Shown here piece after piece: positions 34,304 to 43,808 of a DNA stretch of 44,506 bases. A model generated the notes under the pieces. The model saw nothing but the letters and a program-made list of their open reading frames with translations, did not search any database and was not told where the DNA came from. The position numbers were made by a program, and so were the translations under genes. Positions within the stretch are counted from its first letter, which is position 1. Each line of letters starts with the position of its first letter. The DNA lies in the NCBI GenBank assembly GCA_947252975.1, contig CAMXWX010000004.1, forward strand, positions 1-44,506. The letters are read 5' to 3'. The stretch comes from an uncultured Gardnerella sp. (lineage in GTDB: Bacteria; Actinomycetota; Actinomycetes; Actinomycetales; Bifidobacteriaceae).

Positions 34304-35949
34304 TTATTCCACCCGCTTCGTGGATTTGTGTTTGTGTTCGATTTTTTGTTTTTACTTTCGCTTGGAATTGTAGCAGATTTATTTGCTTTCGACTTATCTT
34401 GCGACTCATCTTTAGCATTCGCATGCAACCCGTCGGCTGCTTGCGATTCGCGATCCGCTTGCCCACTATCCAAATCCGCATTTTCCGCGCGTTTCTTAGC
34501 AATATCGCGATTAACTGCATCTAGAACATCGCGCGAAATCGCCATAGTAGCAATATATCCAGAATCTTCTTGAGAATTTTGACTTTCATTAGAATCACTA
34601 GAAGAAAGGCTAGAATCACTAGAAGAAACATAAGCTTGCTTATACCAATACATAATGTCTTCATTAATCGAAACTCTAGAAGACGAGCCTTTCATAACTC
34701 GAAGAACCTTGTCTTTAACAGGCTTTACAAAACTATTGCCAATCGCTTCAACACTCGTAACCATAATCGACTTGCGATTAGGCTTTGGATCGTTCATTAA
34801 TGGAGAATCAACAAGCTTGTACTGCTTTGTGCAAACCTTAAGAATAGCTTGCAAGCTGGCAGTAACAGGAAGCGCCAAAAATGCTCCAAGCGCCCCAAAA
34901 ACAGCACCCATTACCAACACCGACAAAAATGCTACAGCAGGATTTAAGTCCATTGTTTTTTCGGAAATCTTAGGAGAAATCACCATGTTTTCAATCTGCT
35001 GATAGATGGTCACAAAAACAAGAACAGCCAAAGCTGACGCAAAACCGTTGGAACTCCAAGCAAACACGATTGGCAAAGCTCCACCCAAATACGTACCAAT
35101 CGTAGGCACAAATTGCGAAACTATTCCACAAAACAGCGCAAGCGGAAGCCAATACGGAACTTTCATAAATATTAGGAAAATCGCAGTACCCGTTGCATTA
35201 ATCGCAGCCAAAATTGTGCGCGAGAATAAGAAGCTCGATATTTGCTCTTGAACAACCGACCATATAAACAAAAATCGCCTTTGAGACTTAGGATTCAGCA
35301 AGCGGCACACGCTTCTACGCATTGCAGGACCTGCAGCCGAAATATAATAAGTAACCATCAAAATGGTAAGCAAATCAAGCAAAGCGGCCATCAAACCCCA
35401 GGTGGTGTTAAGTGCAAAACCGCCAAAATCCACAACCCACGATGTTTGAATGTTGCGCAAAATCTCCATTCCAAGCTGCTCGATATTTGGCATCTTAAAT
35501 CCAGTGGAATTTAACACAAAATGCGCAAATTGGTTGTATAAATCAGGTAAACCAAGAACCATGGAAACAGCTTGTTGCACAAAAAGATTGCCAAAAAGAA
35601 CAAGCAGCAAAATAATAACCGCAAGCAGCCCAACCAAGCTTGCCAAAGACGCAAAAGCCCTACTCCAACCGTGTTTTATAAGGCGCACAACAAGTGGCTC
35701 TATTGCCAACGCTATAAAAATGGAGATTACAACGTCGAAAACTATAAAAGCTATACTTCCCCACGCAAACCAAACAAAAATCGCAACAAACGCGGCGATT
35801 ACCGCATACATAAGCGCGCGACTTAGCCAATCAGGAGGCCTTCGATTATCTCCCTTAGCTGGAAAAATCGAAGCTAAGTCGATTTTTGCGCTTGTGCCGT
35901 TGCTATCCATACGGCTTTCGTGGTTTTCTTTATTTGTCATAAATTCCAT
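34300..35949 (-). CDS. AI-2E family transporter (PerM/YdiK-like membrane protein)
   Basis: A 549-residue polytopic membrane protein with the family's signature region: YWLPLALFCGIVSQFVPTIG, then the lipid-facing helices and a NLVVSPKI-like motif, here NMVISPKISE, followed by LNPAVAFLSVLVMGAVFGALGAFLALPV. The family name comes from an autoinducer-2 exporter claim in E. coli; many members have other or unknown substrates. About 40 N-terminal residues are cytoplasmic and hydrophilic. The last 150 or so residues form a Ser/Asp/Lys/Asn-rich cytoplasmic tail with no recognisable domain. It is divergent from glnA and overlaps the glycosyltransferase by 4 bp. Confidence 0.88.
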   Translation of the reverse strand: MEFMTNKENHESRMDSNGTSAKIDLASIFPAKGDNRRPPDWLSRALMYAVIAAFVAIFVWFAWGSIAFIVFDVVISIFIALAIEPLVVRLIKHGWSRAFASLASLVGLLAVIILLLVLFGNLFVQQAVSMVLGLPDLYNQFAHFVLNSTGFKMPNIEQLGMEILRNIQTSWVVDFGGFALNTTWGLMAALLDLLTILMVTYYISAAGPAMRRSVCRLLNPKSQRRFLFIWSVVQEQISSFLFSRTILAAINATGTAIFLIFMKVPYWLPLALFCGIVSQFVPTIGTYLGGALPIVFAWSSNGFASALAVLVFVTIYQQIENMVISPKISEKTMDLNPAVAFLSVLVMGAVFGALGAFLALPVTASLQAILKVCTKQYKLVDSPLMNDPKPNRKSIMVTSVEAIGNSFVKPVKDKVLRVMKGSSSRVSINEDIMYWYKQAYVSSSDSSLSSSDSNESQNSQEDSGYIATMAISRDVLDAVNRDIAKKRAENADLDSGQADRESQAADGLHANAKDESQDKSKANKSATIPSESKNKKSNTNTNPRSGWNK

Positions 35950-36063
35950 TGTACTTTACAAAGCGTGTAACACAATCGTAACCAGATAGTCGAGTCGCTG
36001 AAATACAAAATCATATACAACAATCTAAACTATTTACTGAGATTTTTATGAAAGGATTGTGGC

Positions 36064-37500
36064 ATGACCACTTTGCAAACTAAAGAAGATGCCGAGGCTT
36101 TGATTAAGCAAGAAGGCATTGAGTACGTATCTGTTCGATTTACTGATTTGATTGGTGTTCAGCAGCATTTTACTGTGCCAGCAAGCGAATTCTTAAACAG
36201 CGCATTTACGGATGGAATGGCTTTCGACGGCTCTTCTATGCAAGGATTCCAAGCTATTAACGAGTCCGACATGAAGCTTATTCCAGACGTAGACACCGCA
36301 TACATTGACCCATTCCGCAAGCACAAGACTTTGAACGTTGCTTTTTCGATTGTGGATCCTGTAACAGACGAGCCTTATTCTAGGGATCCTCGCCAAGTTG
36401 CGATTAAAGCCGAAGCCTACTTAAAGGCAACTGGCATTGCCGATACCGCAAGCTTTGCGCCAGAAGCCGAGTTCTTTATTTTCGACAAGGTTCGTTTTGC
36501 AAACGACATGCAGCGCTCCTTCTACGAGGTGGATTCTAACGAGGCTCCATGGAATTCTGGCATCGACACCGAAGACGATGGCAGCAACAACATTGGTTTT
36601 AAGAATCGCGTAAAGCACGGATACTTCCCTGTGCCACCTGTTGATCACAACCAAGACTTGCGCGACGACATGGTTTACAATCTTCAAAAGGTTGGCTTGA
36701 TTCTTGAGCGTTCTCACCACGAGGTTGGCGGAGCAGGCCAGCAGGAGATTAACTACCGTTACAACACGCTTGTTCACGCTGGCGACGACTTAATGAAGTA
36801 CAAGTATGTTGTTCACGAGACCGCTGCTTTGGCTGGCAAGGCTGCAACATTTATGCCAAAGCCAATTGCTGGAGATAACGGCACTGGCATGCATTGCCAT
36901 CAATCGCTTTGGAAAGATGGCAAGCCATTGTTCTATGCGGAAACTGGTTATGCTCAGCTTTCCGATATTGCGCGTTGGTACATTGGCGGCCTTATTAAGC
37001 ACGCGTCTTCTGTGCTCGCTTTTACAAATCCTTCGCTTAACTCTTATCACCGCTTGGTTCCAGGCTACGAAGCTCCAGTCAACTTGGTTTACTCTGCTCG
37101 TAACCGTTCTGCAGCTATTCGTATTCCTCTTGCTGGCGAGGCTCCTTCTGCTAAGCGTATTGAATTCCGCGCGCCAGATCCTTCGTGCAACCCATTCTTG
37201 GCGTTCTCTGCTCAGCTTATGGCTGGCTTAGACGGCATTATGAACCACATTGAGCCTCCTGCTCCTGTTGATAAGGATTTGTACGAGCTTCCTCCAGAAG
37301 AGCACGACGGCATTAAGCAGGTCCCTTCTTCGCTTGGTGAAGCTTTGCAGGCTTTGGAAGAAGATCACGACTTCCTTATGCAAGGAGATGTGTTTACTAG
37401 CGACTTGATTGAGACTTGGCTTAATCTAAAGCACGAAGAGATGGATATGGCTCGTTTGGCTCCAACGCCACTTGAGTATGAGCTTTACTTCCACATCTGA
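36064..37500 (+). CDS. glnA: Glutamine synthetase, type I
   Basis: Makes glutamine from glutamate, ammonia and ATP; the main ammonia-assimilation step. The 478-residue length and motifs match GlnA of the adenylylated I-beta class: FDGSSMQGF near the N-terminus, EAEFFIFD in the metal site, [23 protein letters not shown], and [10 protein letters not shown]. The tyrosine in DLYELPPEE aligns with the adenylylation site of E. coli GlnA. The ATG follows AAAGGA by seven bases. It is a single-gene unit with a strong terminator that it shares with the convergent def gene. Its codons look more GC- and CTT-rich than the neighbours, as expected for high expression. Confidence 0.97.
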   Translation: MTTLQTKEDAEALIKQEGIEYVSVRFTDLIGVQQHFTVPASEFLNSAFTDGMAFDGSSMQGFQAINESDMKLIPDVDTAYIDPFRKHKTLNVAFSIVDPVTDEPYSRDPRQVAIKAEAYLKATGIADTASFAPEAEFFIFDKVRFANDMQRSFYEVDSNEAPWNSGIDTEDDGSNNIGFKNRVKHGYFPVPPVDHNQDLRDDMVYNLQKVGLILERSHHEVGGAGQQEINYRYNTLVHAGDDLMKYKYVVHETAALAGKAATFMPKPIAGDNGTGMHCHQSLWKDGKPLFYAETGYAQLSDIARWYIGGLIKHASSVLAFTNPSLNSYHRLVPGYEAPVNLVYSARNRSAAIRIPLAGEAPSAKRIEFRAPDPSCNPFLAFSAQLMAGLDGIMNHIEPPAPVDKDLYELPPEEHDGIKQVPSSLGEALQALEEDHDFLMQGDVFTSDLIETWLNLKHEEMDMARLAPTPLEYELYFHI

Positions 37501-37546
37501 TAGCAACTACGTAACAATGCGTAATAACTCGCGATAAGCGATAAGC

Positions 37547-37579
37547 AAATCCCCCGCAAGAAAACTTGTGGGGGATTTT
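37547..37579. terminator. Bidirectional terminator between glnA and def
   Basis: AAATCCCCC (37547-37555) pairs with GGGGGATTT (37570-37578) and the stem continues through G-T and CAAG/CTTG to an AAAA loop. T and A runs on both sides let it serve both convergent genes. Confidence 0.92.
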
Positions 37580-37600
37580 AATTTACATTAGTCTTTTATT

Positions 37601-38254
37601 TTAAATCGCAAATCCGAGTGTTCTAGCAGCGTTTACAGGAACTGCCTCATCTGCCCAATAATCCTCAAGGTTTTCGTCGCTAGAAAGCGAGCGCATTTCT
37701 GCGCGATCAATGTAAAGCTCACCGCGTAAATGATCCGTCTCGTGCTGGAAGATTCGCGCTGGCCAACCGTGCAAGCGCTGCGAATGCTGCTTTCCATCCT
37801 CGTCTTGCCAAGTGGCTTGAATGTCTAGCCAGCGCTGACGAACAGCTTGATACCCTGCAACACTTAAGCAGCCCTCGTAAAAACTGCGCGTTTGCGTGCC
37901 AATTGGCTCATAGTGCGGATTAATAATCGCTCTAAATGGCAATTCCGCAATATCTCTAGGGTCGTCTTCGTCGTCTCTAACGTGATCTTCTACAACCGCA
38001 ATCGCTAATCCAAGCCCGATTTGCGGCGCAGCCAAACCAACACCTGGAGCGTCTAGCATAGTGCTGTGCATAAGCGAAATAAGTTTGTTAAGCGTTGCGC
38101 GCGTAAGCTGACCATCGTAAGCAACCGTGCGCTGCCTTAAAACAGGCTCCCCTGCTTGAACAATCGACAAAACACCATCTTCTGTAGCAGAATCCAAAAG
38201 TCGCTCTACTGCGCGGCTAAGCTTAGTATCGACACTTGCGTGATGCGTAAACAT
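37601..38254 (-). CDS. def: Peptide deformylase
   Basis: Removes the formyl group from the starting methionine of new proteins. All three metal-enzyme motifs are present: GVGLAAPQ (71-78), EGCLS (127-131) with the metal-binding cysteine, and QHETDHL (170-176) with the HExxH pair. The 217-residue length includes N- and C-terminal extensions common in actinobacterial forms. ATG 38254 follows AAAGGAG at good spacing. It converges with glnA and lies downstream of glmM on the same strand after a 180-bp gap that has no clear terminator or gene. Confidence 0.96.
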   Translation of the reverse strand: MFTHHASVDTKLSRAVERLLDSATEDGVLSIVQAGEPVLRQRTVAYDGQLTRATLNKLISLMHSTMLDAPGVGLAAPQIGLGLAIAVVEDHVRDDEDDPRDIAELPFRAIINPHYEPIGTQTRSFYEGCLSVAGYQAVRQRWLDIQATWQDEDGKQHSQRLHGWPARIFQHETDHLRGELYIDRAEMRSLSSDENLEDYWADEAVPVNAARTLGFAI

Positions 38255-38434
38255 AGGACTCCTTTACCCATGCGATTCATAAAACTTCTAAAGCAATCTA
38301 TAAATCTAAATTCGACTATTGCTAATGGCGTATATATCAACAACAATACCAAAAGAGCTAGTATATCAAGATTATCCGCTTTTTGTAGCTCTAGACGGCG
38401 TGTCTAACAACATTCTCGGGAAATCGCTCGCGCG

Positions 38435-39844
38435 TTACAGCTTAAGATTATCCGTTACAACTTGTGCAAGTCGCGCGCAAACCTCATCTGCTTGCTCTTG
38501 CGTTGCAGCTTCGCACATAACGCGCACAAGTGGCTCCGTTCCGCTTGGTCTAAGAAGAACGCGACCCGTGTCTCCCAAAAGCGCACTTTCCTTCTCTACA
38601 GCATTAAGAACAGCAGCATTTGTCTTAGCAGCCATCTTATCTACATTCGGCACATTTACCAGGCATTGCGGAAGCTGCGGGAAGTCGGCAGCCATTTGCG
38701 AAAGCTTCTTGCCTTCACGCACAACTTCGCGGCACAACGTAAGCGCTGTAAGAGTGCCATCTCCCGTGGTTGCAAACTCGCGATTAATCACATGACCCGA
38801 CTGCTCGCCACCAAGAGAATAATCGCCTCTAAGCATCTCTTCTAGAACGTAGCGGTCTCCAACGCTTGTTTGAACAGTAGAGATGCCCATGTCTTTTAGC
38901 GCAAGCTTTAATCCAAGATTGCTCATTACAGTAACAACAAGCGTATTGTGATTCAGCTTGCCTTCGGCCTTCTTAGAACGCGCAAGAATGCCCATGATTT
39001 GGTCGCCATTAACCATGTTTCCGTTCTCGTCTACAGCCAGGCAGCGATCCGCATCTCCGTCGAAAGCTACTCCTAAATCGGCCTTAGACGCCTTAACCAT
39101 GGCTTGCAACTGCTCGGGATGCGTGGAACCCGCGTGATCGTTAATGTTGTATCCATCTGGAGAAGCGTTAATAACAATCACTTCTGCGCCAGCTCTGCGC
39201 AATGCTTCTGGAGCTACTACAGACGTTGCGCCATTTGCGCAATCTGCCACTACTCTAAGACCTGCAAGAGGCTTAGGACGAGTAGAAGACTCATTGCTTA
39301 AAGGCGCTACAGAAGAAACAAGATGATCAATGTAAAGATTTGTAGCTGTAGTGGTATCGTGGCTGATTCGCCCAACACCGCTGCCCGTAGGACGCTGCCA
39401 ATCCTTGCCTAAAACTGCTTCAATCTCGTCTTCTTTACTGTCTGGAAGCTTAAAACCACCGCGCGCAAAGAACTTGATTCCATTATCTGGCATTGGATTA
39501 TGCGAAGCAGATATTACTGCACCCATCTCTACGTTTAGCACAGAAGTTAAAAAGGCCACGCCAGGAGTTGGGATTATGCCAGCGTCTATAACGTCAAATC
39601 CGCCTGCACTCATGCCTGCAGCTAAAGCGGACGCTAGAAAATCACCAGAAACGCGAGTATCGCGACCAACCAGCGCCCTTCTCCTAGCGTGCATCTTTTT
39701 CCCTGTATCTTCGCTATTTGACTCGCTGCTATGCGTTTCTCCTAAAACACGGACGGCAGCATCGCCTAAATCTAACGCTAATTGTGCAGTCAAATCGCGA
39801 TTTGCTAATCCTCTAACGCCATCGGTACCGAACATATTTGGCAT
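38435..39844 (-). CDS. glmM: Phosphoglucosamine mutase GlmM
   Basis: Converts glucosamine-6-phosphate to glucosamine-1-phosphate on the route to UDP-GlcNAc for peptidoglycan. The 469-residue protein has FGTDGVRG at residues 5-12, the active-site phosphoserine in ISASHNP (Ser114), the metal loop DGDADRC, the sugar-binding GGEQSGH and the phosphate-binding RPSGTEPLVRVM. These order and spacing features separate GlmM from general phosphomannomutases. ATG 39844 follows GAAAGAG. It supplies precursor used by the wall enzymes also in this window (dacB, FemAB-type). Confidence 0.96.
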   Translation of the reverse strand: MPNMFGTDGVRGLANRDLTAQLALDLGDAAVRVLGETHSSESNSEDTGKKMHARRRALVGRDTRVSGDFLASALAAGMSAGGFDVIDAGIIPTPGVAFLTSVLNVEMGAVISASHNPMPDNGIKFFARGGFKLPDSKEDEIEAVLGKDWQRPTGSGVGRISHDTTTATNLYIDHLVSSVAPLSNESSTRPKPLAGLRVVADCANGATSVVAPEALRRAGAEVIVINASPDGYNINDHAGSTHPEQLQAMVKASKADLGVAFDGDADRCLAVDENGNMVNGDQIMGILARSKKAEGKLNHNTLVVTVMSNLGLKLALKDMGISTVQTSVGDRYVLEEMLRGDYSLGGEQSGHVINREFATTGDGTLTALTLCREVVREGKKLSQMAADFPQLPQCLVNVPNVDKMAAKTNAAVLNAVEKESALLGDTGRVLLRPSGTEPLVRVMCEAATQEQADEVCARLAQVVTDNLKL

Positions 39845-39995
39845 AATCAGACTCTTTCAATTAGATTTCAAAAAACACACTGCATTCCATTTTACTCTGC
39901 AATGCGCTAGACGCGCCACAGTTTCACCCTACGACTTAAGCACTTAATAATTAAACACAAAACCAGGTTATGAATCTAATATATGCACAAAAACA

Positions 39996-40025
39996 ATTAA
40001 GTCCGCCTAAAAAGACGGACTTAAT
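39996..40025 (-). terminator. Terminator of the infC-rpmI-rplT operon
   Basis: ATTAAGTCCG (39996-40005) and CGGACTTAAT (40016-40025) form a perfect 10-bp stem with a 10-base loop. On the minus strand it leads into TTGTTTTTG. It is about 60 bp past the rplT stop. Confidence 0.88.
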
Positions 40026-40085
40026 ATTTAATGCTATTTAATGCTTAAAGTGATTAAATCACTCAATAAAACCGATAATCTAAAA

Positions 40086-40469
40086 TCAGGCCTCTACTGG
40101 AGCATTAACATCTGCAGGCAAAGCAGCCTTAGCAGCTTCGACGATTGCCTTAAAGGTTTCAACATCGCTAACAGCAAGCTCGGCCAAAGCGCGGCGATCC
40201 AATTCGATGCCAGCTAAGCGCAAGCCCTGAATAAAGCGGTTGTAGGTGATTCCTTCTGCGCGAACAGCAGCGTTAATGCGCTGAATCCACAACTTGCGGA
40301 AGTCGCCCTTGCGAGCCTTGCGGTCGCGGAAGTTATAAGTAAATGAGTGAAGCAGCTGTTCCTTTGCCTTGCGATAAAGGCGGGAACGCTGACCGCGATA
40401 ACCCGAAGCCCTATCAAGAACAACGCGACGCTTCTTGTGAGCATTAACTGCGCGTTTTACTCGTGCCAT
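40086..40469 (-). CDS. rplT: 50S ribosomal protein bL20
   Basis: bL20 binds 23S rRNA early in large-subunit assembly and in several bacteria represses its own operon. The 127-residue protein has the family start [15 protein letters not shown], then [18 protein letters not shown] and [16 protein letters not shown]. It ends with a short Ala/Val-rich tail. ATG 40469 follows GAGGAA. It is the last gene of the operon, with a terminator just downstream. Confidence 0.98.
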   Translation of the reverse strand: MARVKRAVNAHKKRRVVLDRASGYRGQRSRLYRKAKEQLLHSFTYNFRDRKARKGDFRKLWIQRINAAVRAEGITYNRFIQGLRLAGIELDRRALAELAVSDVETFKAIVEAAKAALPADVNAPVEA

Positions 40470-40523
40470 AAGTATTCCTCAGCTTTCTTAAAAATTTTTA
40501 ATTGCGTCTTCGTTTTACTGCAC

Positions 40524-40718
40524 TTACTTAGCTAGCAAGCCCTTCAAATTCTTGCTCTGTGCTGTAGCTAAAACCTTATCTGCAGACAAAGCACGACGCT
40601 TACGAGCAGACTTATGCTCCAAGTTGTGGCGCATTGCGCTACCATCGTGCATTACCTTACCAGTGCCGGTAAGGCGAACGCGCTTGGACGCTGCGGAATT
40701 AGTTTTCATCTTCGGCAT
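40524..40718 (-). CDS. rpmI: 50S ribosomal protein bL35
   Basis: A small large-subunit protein of 64 residues: [20 protein letters not shown] and later [12 protein letters not shown], both typical. The ATG sits five bases after AGGAGGG, and the coding region overlaps the infC end by 20 bp, so translation is probably coupled to infC. The infC-rpmI-rplT order is the standard bacterial one. Confidence 0.98.
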   Translation of the reverse strand: MPKMKTNSAASKRVRLTGTGKVMHDGSAMRHNLEHKSARKRRALSADKVLATAQSKNLKGLLAK

Positions 40719-41397
40719 TGCTGCCCTCCTTATGATTCTGATCAGATTCTACAGAAGCTTTTGCGGACACATCGGCCGCTGCCTGAGCTCCTTGCTTTGC
40801 CGCAAGTCGTGCTGCTTGACGAGCTTGACGCTCTGCGCGCGATTCAGCGCCTCTACGACGCTGCTCAGACTGAGTATGAATCTTTTTACCCTTAGGCGCG
40901 AGAGTCATTATTATATTACGACCCTCCTGCTTAGGGGCAAACTCCACGGTTCCACTTTCGGAAACCTCATCTGCAAGCCTACGCAATAACTCAACTCCGC
41001 CTACAGGCCTCGACTGTTCGCGGCCGCGCAGCATAATGGTGACTTTTACTTTGTCTCCACCATTTAGGAATCGAAGAACATGACCCTTCTTAACGTCGAA
41101 ATCGTGATCGTCAATCTTGAGTCGGAAACGAATTTCCTTAATCTCGGCCGTACTTTGATTACGACGCGCTTCACGAGCCTTAATCTTCTCGTTGTACTTG
41201 TACTTACCGTAGTCAATAAGCTTGGCTACAGGAGGCTTAGCAGTAGGCGCAACCTCTACAAGATCGAGGTTTGCTTCCTTTGCTAGGTTCAACGCTACCG
41301 AGGTCGCAATAACACCCACCTGCTCGCCTTTCGGACCGATAAGGCGTACTTGTGAGACGCGAATCTCTTCGTTAATGCGTGGTTCGTCGCTAATGAT
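40699..41397 (-). CDS. infC: Translation initiation factor IF-3, probable non-AUG start
   Basis: IF-3 keeps 30S subunits free and checks start-codon choice. The two-domain body is clear: [32 protein letters not shown], then [17 protein letters not shown] and [17 protein letters not shown]. The C-terminal 45 residues form a basic then Ala/Ser-rich tail, longer than in E. coli. The frame is open upstream to TTG 41469, with ATG 41466 and GTG 41433 also in frame, but none has a ribosome site, and the extra residues ([13 protein letters not shown]) do not resemble IF-3. The codons just before SDEPRINEE are ATC (41397) and ATT (41394), placed a few bases after AAGGATTGGAG. A non-AUG start is the known basis of infC self-control in E. 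coli (AUU). The start is my inference. Confidence 0.92.
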   Translation of the reverse strand: MISDEPRINEEIRVSQVRLIGPKGEQVGVIATSVALNLAKEANLDLVEVAPTAKPPVAKLIDYGKYKYNEKIKAREARRNQSTAEIKEIRFRLKIDDHDFDVKKGHVLRFLNGGDKVKVTIMLRGREQSRPVGGVELLRRLADEVSESGTVEFAPKQEGRNIIMTLAPKGKKIHTQSEQRRRGAESRAERQARQAARLAAKQGAQAAADVSAKASVESDQNHKEGSNAEDEN

Positions 41398-41469
41398 GAC
41401 TCCAATCCTTGTTAAAACAGTGGAACAGCGCACCAAAAGGTCAAAGATAAATTCAAGTTCAAACATCAA

Positions 41470-41622
41470 TCAAATGCGCTTAAGAATAGCGCTATAGCAA
41501 GCATATTGCTACGTGACCGAAGTCATGAACCCGAAACCCTTTAGGCTTCCAGGTGGGATATACCACTTTCTTGATTACTCAAGCCAAATATTCATTCTAC
41601 TTGAAGCCTTGACAATAATCAA
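41470..41622 (-). promoter_or_regulatory. Promoter and structured leader of infC-rpmI-rplT
   Basis: On the minus strand, TTGATT (41622-41617) and TAGAAT (41599-41594) are 17 bp apart, giving a transcript start near 41587 and a leader of roughly 190 nt. The leader can fold a GTGG/CCAC hairpin (41566-41553), a hairpin with a cUUCGg loop (TGACTTCGGTCA, 41525-41514), and a GCAA/TTGC hairpin near 41490-41510. Leaders of this operon are targets of ribosomal-protein control in other bacteria; whether this one is regulated is inference. Confidence 0.55.
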
Positions 41623-41709
41623 CCATGCTCAAAAATACTAAACAAGTCGCATTAAATCTCAACAAGCCGCAACAAAACACGCGATATAATCGCAATTCCG
41701 CGCGCGCGA

Positions 41710-41715
41710 TATTAT
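41710..41715 (+). promoter_or_regulatory. -10 element for a probable leaderless thiamine pyrophosphokinase mRNA
   Basis: TATTAT ends exactly seven bases before ATG 41722. A perfect TATAAT also lies at 41685-41690 and could make a transcript with a short leader. No Shine-Dalgarno sequence is visible before either ATG. Confidence 0.45.
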
Positions 41716-41721
41716 ATGACT

Positions 41722-42459
41722 ATGGAGCCTTTGAAGCGCTGCGTTGTTTTAGCAGCTGGAGATTATTACGACCATACGCGCGAACACGTTCCTGATCGCG
41801 CTTTAACTATTGCAGCCGATGGTGGCTGGGATCATGCGTGCAGACTTGGTTTACACGTTGATGCTCTAATTGGCGACTTTGACTCCGTGCGATTAAAACT
41901 CCCAACAGACGCTGCGATTACGCGACTTCCTGCCGAAAAAGATGACCCTGATTTGCTTTCTGCTCTTAAAGTTGGCTGGTCTAAAGGCTCTAGAGAATTC
42001 CATATTTTTGGCGGCTTAGGCGGCCGCGTTGATCACACGATTTCCAACATTCAACTTATGGTTCGACTTGCAGTTAGAGGCGGAATTGGATTCTTGTATG
42101 GAGACGGCACGATTGTTACAGCAATTCACAACGGTTCCCTTGACTTTCCTGCGTCAGGCGGCCCCGAAGGCCGAATGGTTTCTGTGTTCTCACACACGCC
42201 TGTTTCTAGCGATGTAAACGAGATTGGTCTTAAATATCAACTTCAGCACGAAACTATGTATGGCGATGCCGTTCAAGGCCTAAGCAACGAATTACTAAAC
42301 GACACTCCTGCGCATATTGACGTTCACGAAGGCACTCTTGTAATCACATTCCCTATAGACGCTCCACTGCCGCAAGTTAGCTGGTTTAAGCGACCAGTTG
42401 GCGATTTGGGAGATATAAACACCAGTGTTTCAAGCGCTCTAGCTGTTTCACCAAAGTAG
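41722..42459 (+). CDS. Thiamine pyrophosphokinase
   Basis: Transfers pyrophosphate from ATP to thiamine, giving the cofactor thiamine diphosphate; a salvage route that needs imported thiamine. The protein (about 245 residues) has the family motifs ADGGWDHA, LIGDFDSV, LPAEKDDPDLLSAL and GGLGGRVDHTISNIQL, and a C-terminal beta-rich domain (GRMVSVFSHTP). ATG 41722 is preferred over ATG 41716 because a -10 element would place the transcript start there. No TPP riboswitch is visible upstream. It is divergent from infC and followed by gap after 198 bp. Confidence 0.9.
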   Translation: MEPLKRCVVLAAGDYYDHTREHVPDRALTIAADGGWDHACRLGLHVDALIGDFDSVRLKLPTDAAITRLPAEKDDPDLLSALKVGWSKGSREFHIFGGLGGRVDHTISNIQLMVRLAVRGGIGFLYGDGTIVTAIHNGSLDFPASGGPEGRMVSVFSHTPVSSDVNEIGLKYQLQHETMYGDAVQGLSNELLNDTPAHIDVHEGTLVITFPIDAPLPQVSWFKRPVGDLGDINTSVSSALAVSPK

Positions 42460-42492
42460 TGCGAATAATCGCAAATGCGCGATGCAACAAGG

Positions 42493-42538
42493 CAAAATGT
42501 TGCACAAGTGTAATACAAAATGATGCACTAACGTAGTA
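42493..42538. promoter_or_regulatory. Two adjacent 23-bp direct repeats upstream of gap
   Basis: 42493-42515 and 42516-42538 agree at 18 of 23 positions and both begin CAAAATG(T/A)TGCAC. The first contains TTGCAC-AA-GTGTAA, nearly a perfect dyad. A further dyad TAAAC/GTTTA lies near 42555-42570. The layout suggests binding sites for a regulator of gap, about 120 bp upstream of its ATG. Confidence 0.4.
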
Positions 42539-42657
42539 CATACCGCACATTAAAATAAACATGTTAGTTTAAATAACGAAGACCAAAAACGTATTGTTAA
42601 AAATCGCGAAAAATCGCAAAAACCGTGCGTTAAGGTTTCACTCAAGGGAGATCCCAC

Positions 42658-43713
42658 ATGACAGTCAAGATTGGTATTAACGGCTTTGGACGTATCGGCC
42701 GTTTGGCATTCCGTCGTATTTTTGAGCTTCAAGCTCGTGGCGGTCAAGCTGGCGATATTGAAGTCGCAGCCATCAACGATCTGACCACTCCTTCAATGCT
42801 TGCTTACTTGCTTAAGTACGACAGCACTCATGGCACTTTCCGCCACGACGATGGCACCCCAGTTGAGGTGACTTCCACCGAAGACGCAATCGTGGTAGAT
42901 GGCAAGACTTACAAGGTTTACGCCGAAAAAGACGCAAACAACATTCCATGGGTTAAGAACGATGGTGTTGAGTTCGTGCTCGAGTGCACTGGTTTCTACA
43001 CTTCTGCAGAAAAGTCCCAGGCTCACTTGAACGCTGGAGCTAAGAAGGTTCTTATCTCTGCTCCTGCTAAAGACGAAACCACCCCAACCGTTGTGTTTGG
43101 TGTAAACCAAGAGATCTTAAAGCCAACCGACAACATTGTGTCTGCTGGCTCTTGCACCACCAACTCCATGGCTGCAATGGTTAAGCTTTTGCAAGATAAT
43201 TGGGGCATTAAGTCTGGCTTTATGACCACTATCCACGCTTACACTGGCACCCAGATGATTCTCGACGGCCCACGCGGCTCCAAGCCACGCAACAACCGTT
43301 CTGCTGCTTGCAACACAATCGAGCACTCCACTGGTGCTGCTAAGGCAATCGGCAAGGTTGTTCCAGAAGTTAATGGCAAGCTTCAGGGTCATGCTCAGCG
43401 TATTCAGGTTCCAGATGGATCCGTTACCGAGTTGACTACTGTTCTCGAGAAGCCAGCAACCACCGAAGAAATCAACGAAGCCTTTAAGAAGGCATTCGAA
43501 AACTGCGATTACTTTGGCTACAACGCCGATAGCATTGTGTCTTCCGACATTATTGGCGATACCCACGGTGGCGTTTTCGATCCAACTCAGACCGACGTTA
43601 ACACTGTTGACGGCGTAACCTTGGCTCGTACCGTTACCTTCTACGACAACGAATACGGCTTTACCGCTAACATGATTCGCACATTGCTTTACTTCGCTGA
43701 GATTGCTGAGTAA
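42658..43713 (+). CDS. gap: Glyceraldehyde-3-phosphate dehydrogenase, type I
   Basis: Catalyses the NAD-dependent oxidation of glyceraldehyde-3-phosphate; in bifidobacteria it serves the lower part of the fructose-6-phosphate shunt. The 351-residue protein has INGFGRIGR (7-15) for NAD binding, the catalytic cysteine in SAGSCTTN (Cys166), HAYTGTQ, and the conserved end WYDNEYG-like [15 protein letters not shown] 42658 follows AAGGGAG. Codon use (GGT, CTT, ACC, AAG) is biased as expected for an abundant protein. A strong terminator follows, so it is a single-gene unit. Confidence 0.98.
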   Translation: MTVKIGINGFGRIGRLAFRRIFELQARGGQAGDIEVAAINDLTTPSMLAYLLKYDSTHGTFRHDDGTPVEVTSTEDAIVVDGKTYKVYAEKDANNIPWVKNDGVEFVLECTGFYTSAEKSQAHLNAGAKKVLISAPAKDETTPTVVFGVNQEILKPTDNIVSAGSCTTNSMAAMVKLLQDNWGIKSGFMTTIHAYTGTQMILDGPRGSKPRNNRSAACNTIEHSTGAAKAIGKVVPEVNGKLQGHAQRIQVPDGSVTELTTVLEKPATTEEINEAFKKAFENCDYFGYNADSIVSSDIIGDTHGGVFDPTQTDVNTVDGVTLARTVTFYDNEYGFTANMIRTLLYFAEIAE

Positions 43714-43748
43714 AATTAGCGAAACAAATAAAGCTAAATAAAGCTACA

Positions 43749-43781
43749 AACCCCTTGCGGTGACTCATCGCAGGGGGTTTT
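43749..43781 (+). terminator. Rho-independent terminator after gap
   Basis: AACCCCTTGCG (43749-43759) pairs with CGCAGGGGGTT (43769-43779), including one T-G pair, followed by a T4 run. Confidence 0.92.
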
Positions 43782-43808
43782 CGCAACGCATTGCACACGG
43801 GGGTAAAA

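Noticed and set aside
41500..41530. A five-codon leader peptide (ATG ACT TCG GTC ACG TAG) in the infC leader
   Set aside because: It coincides with the UUCG hairpin, has no convincing ribosome site and is too short to judge.
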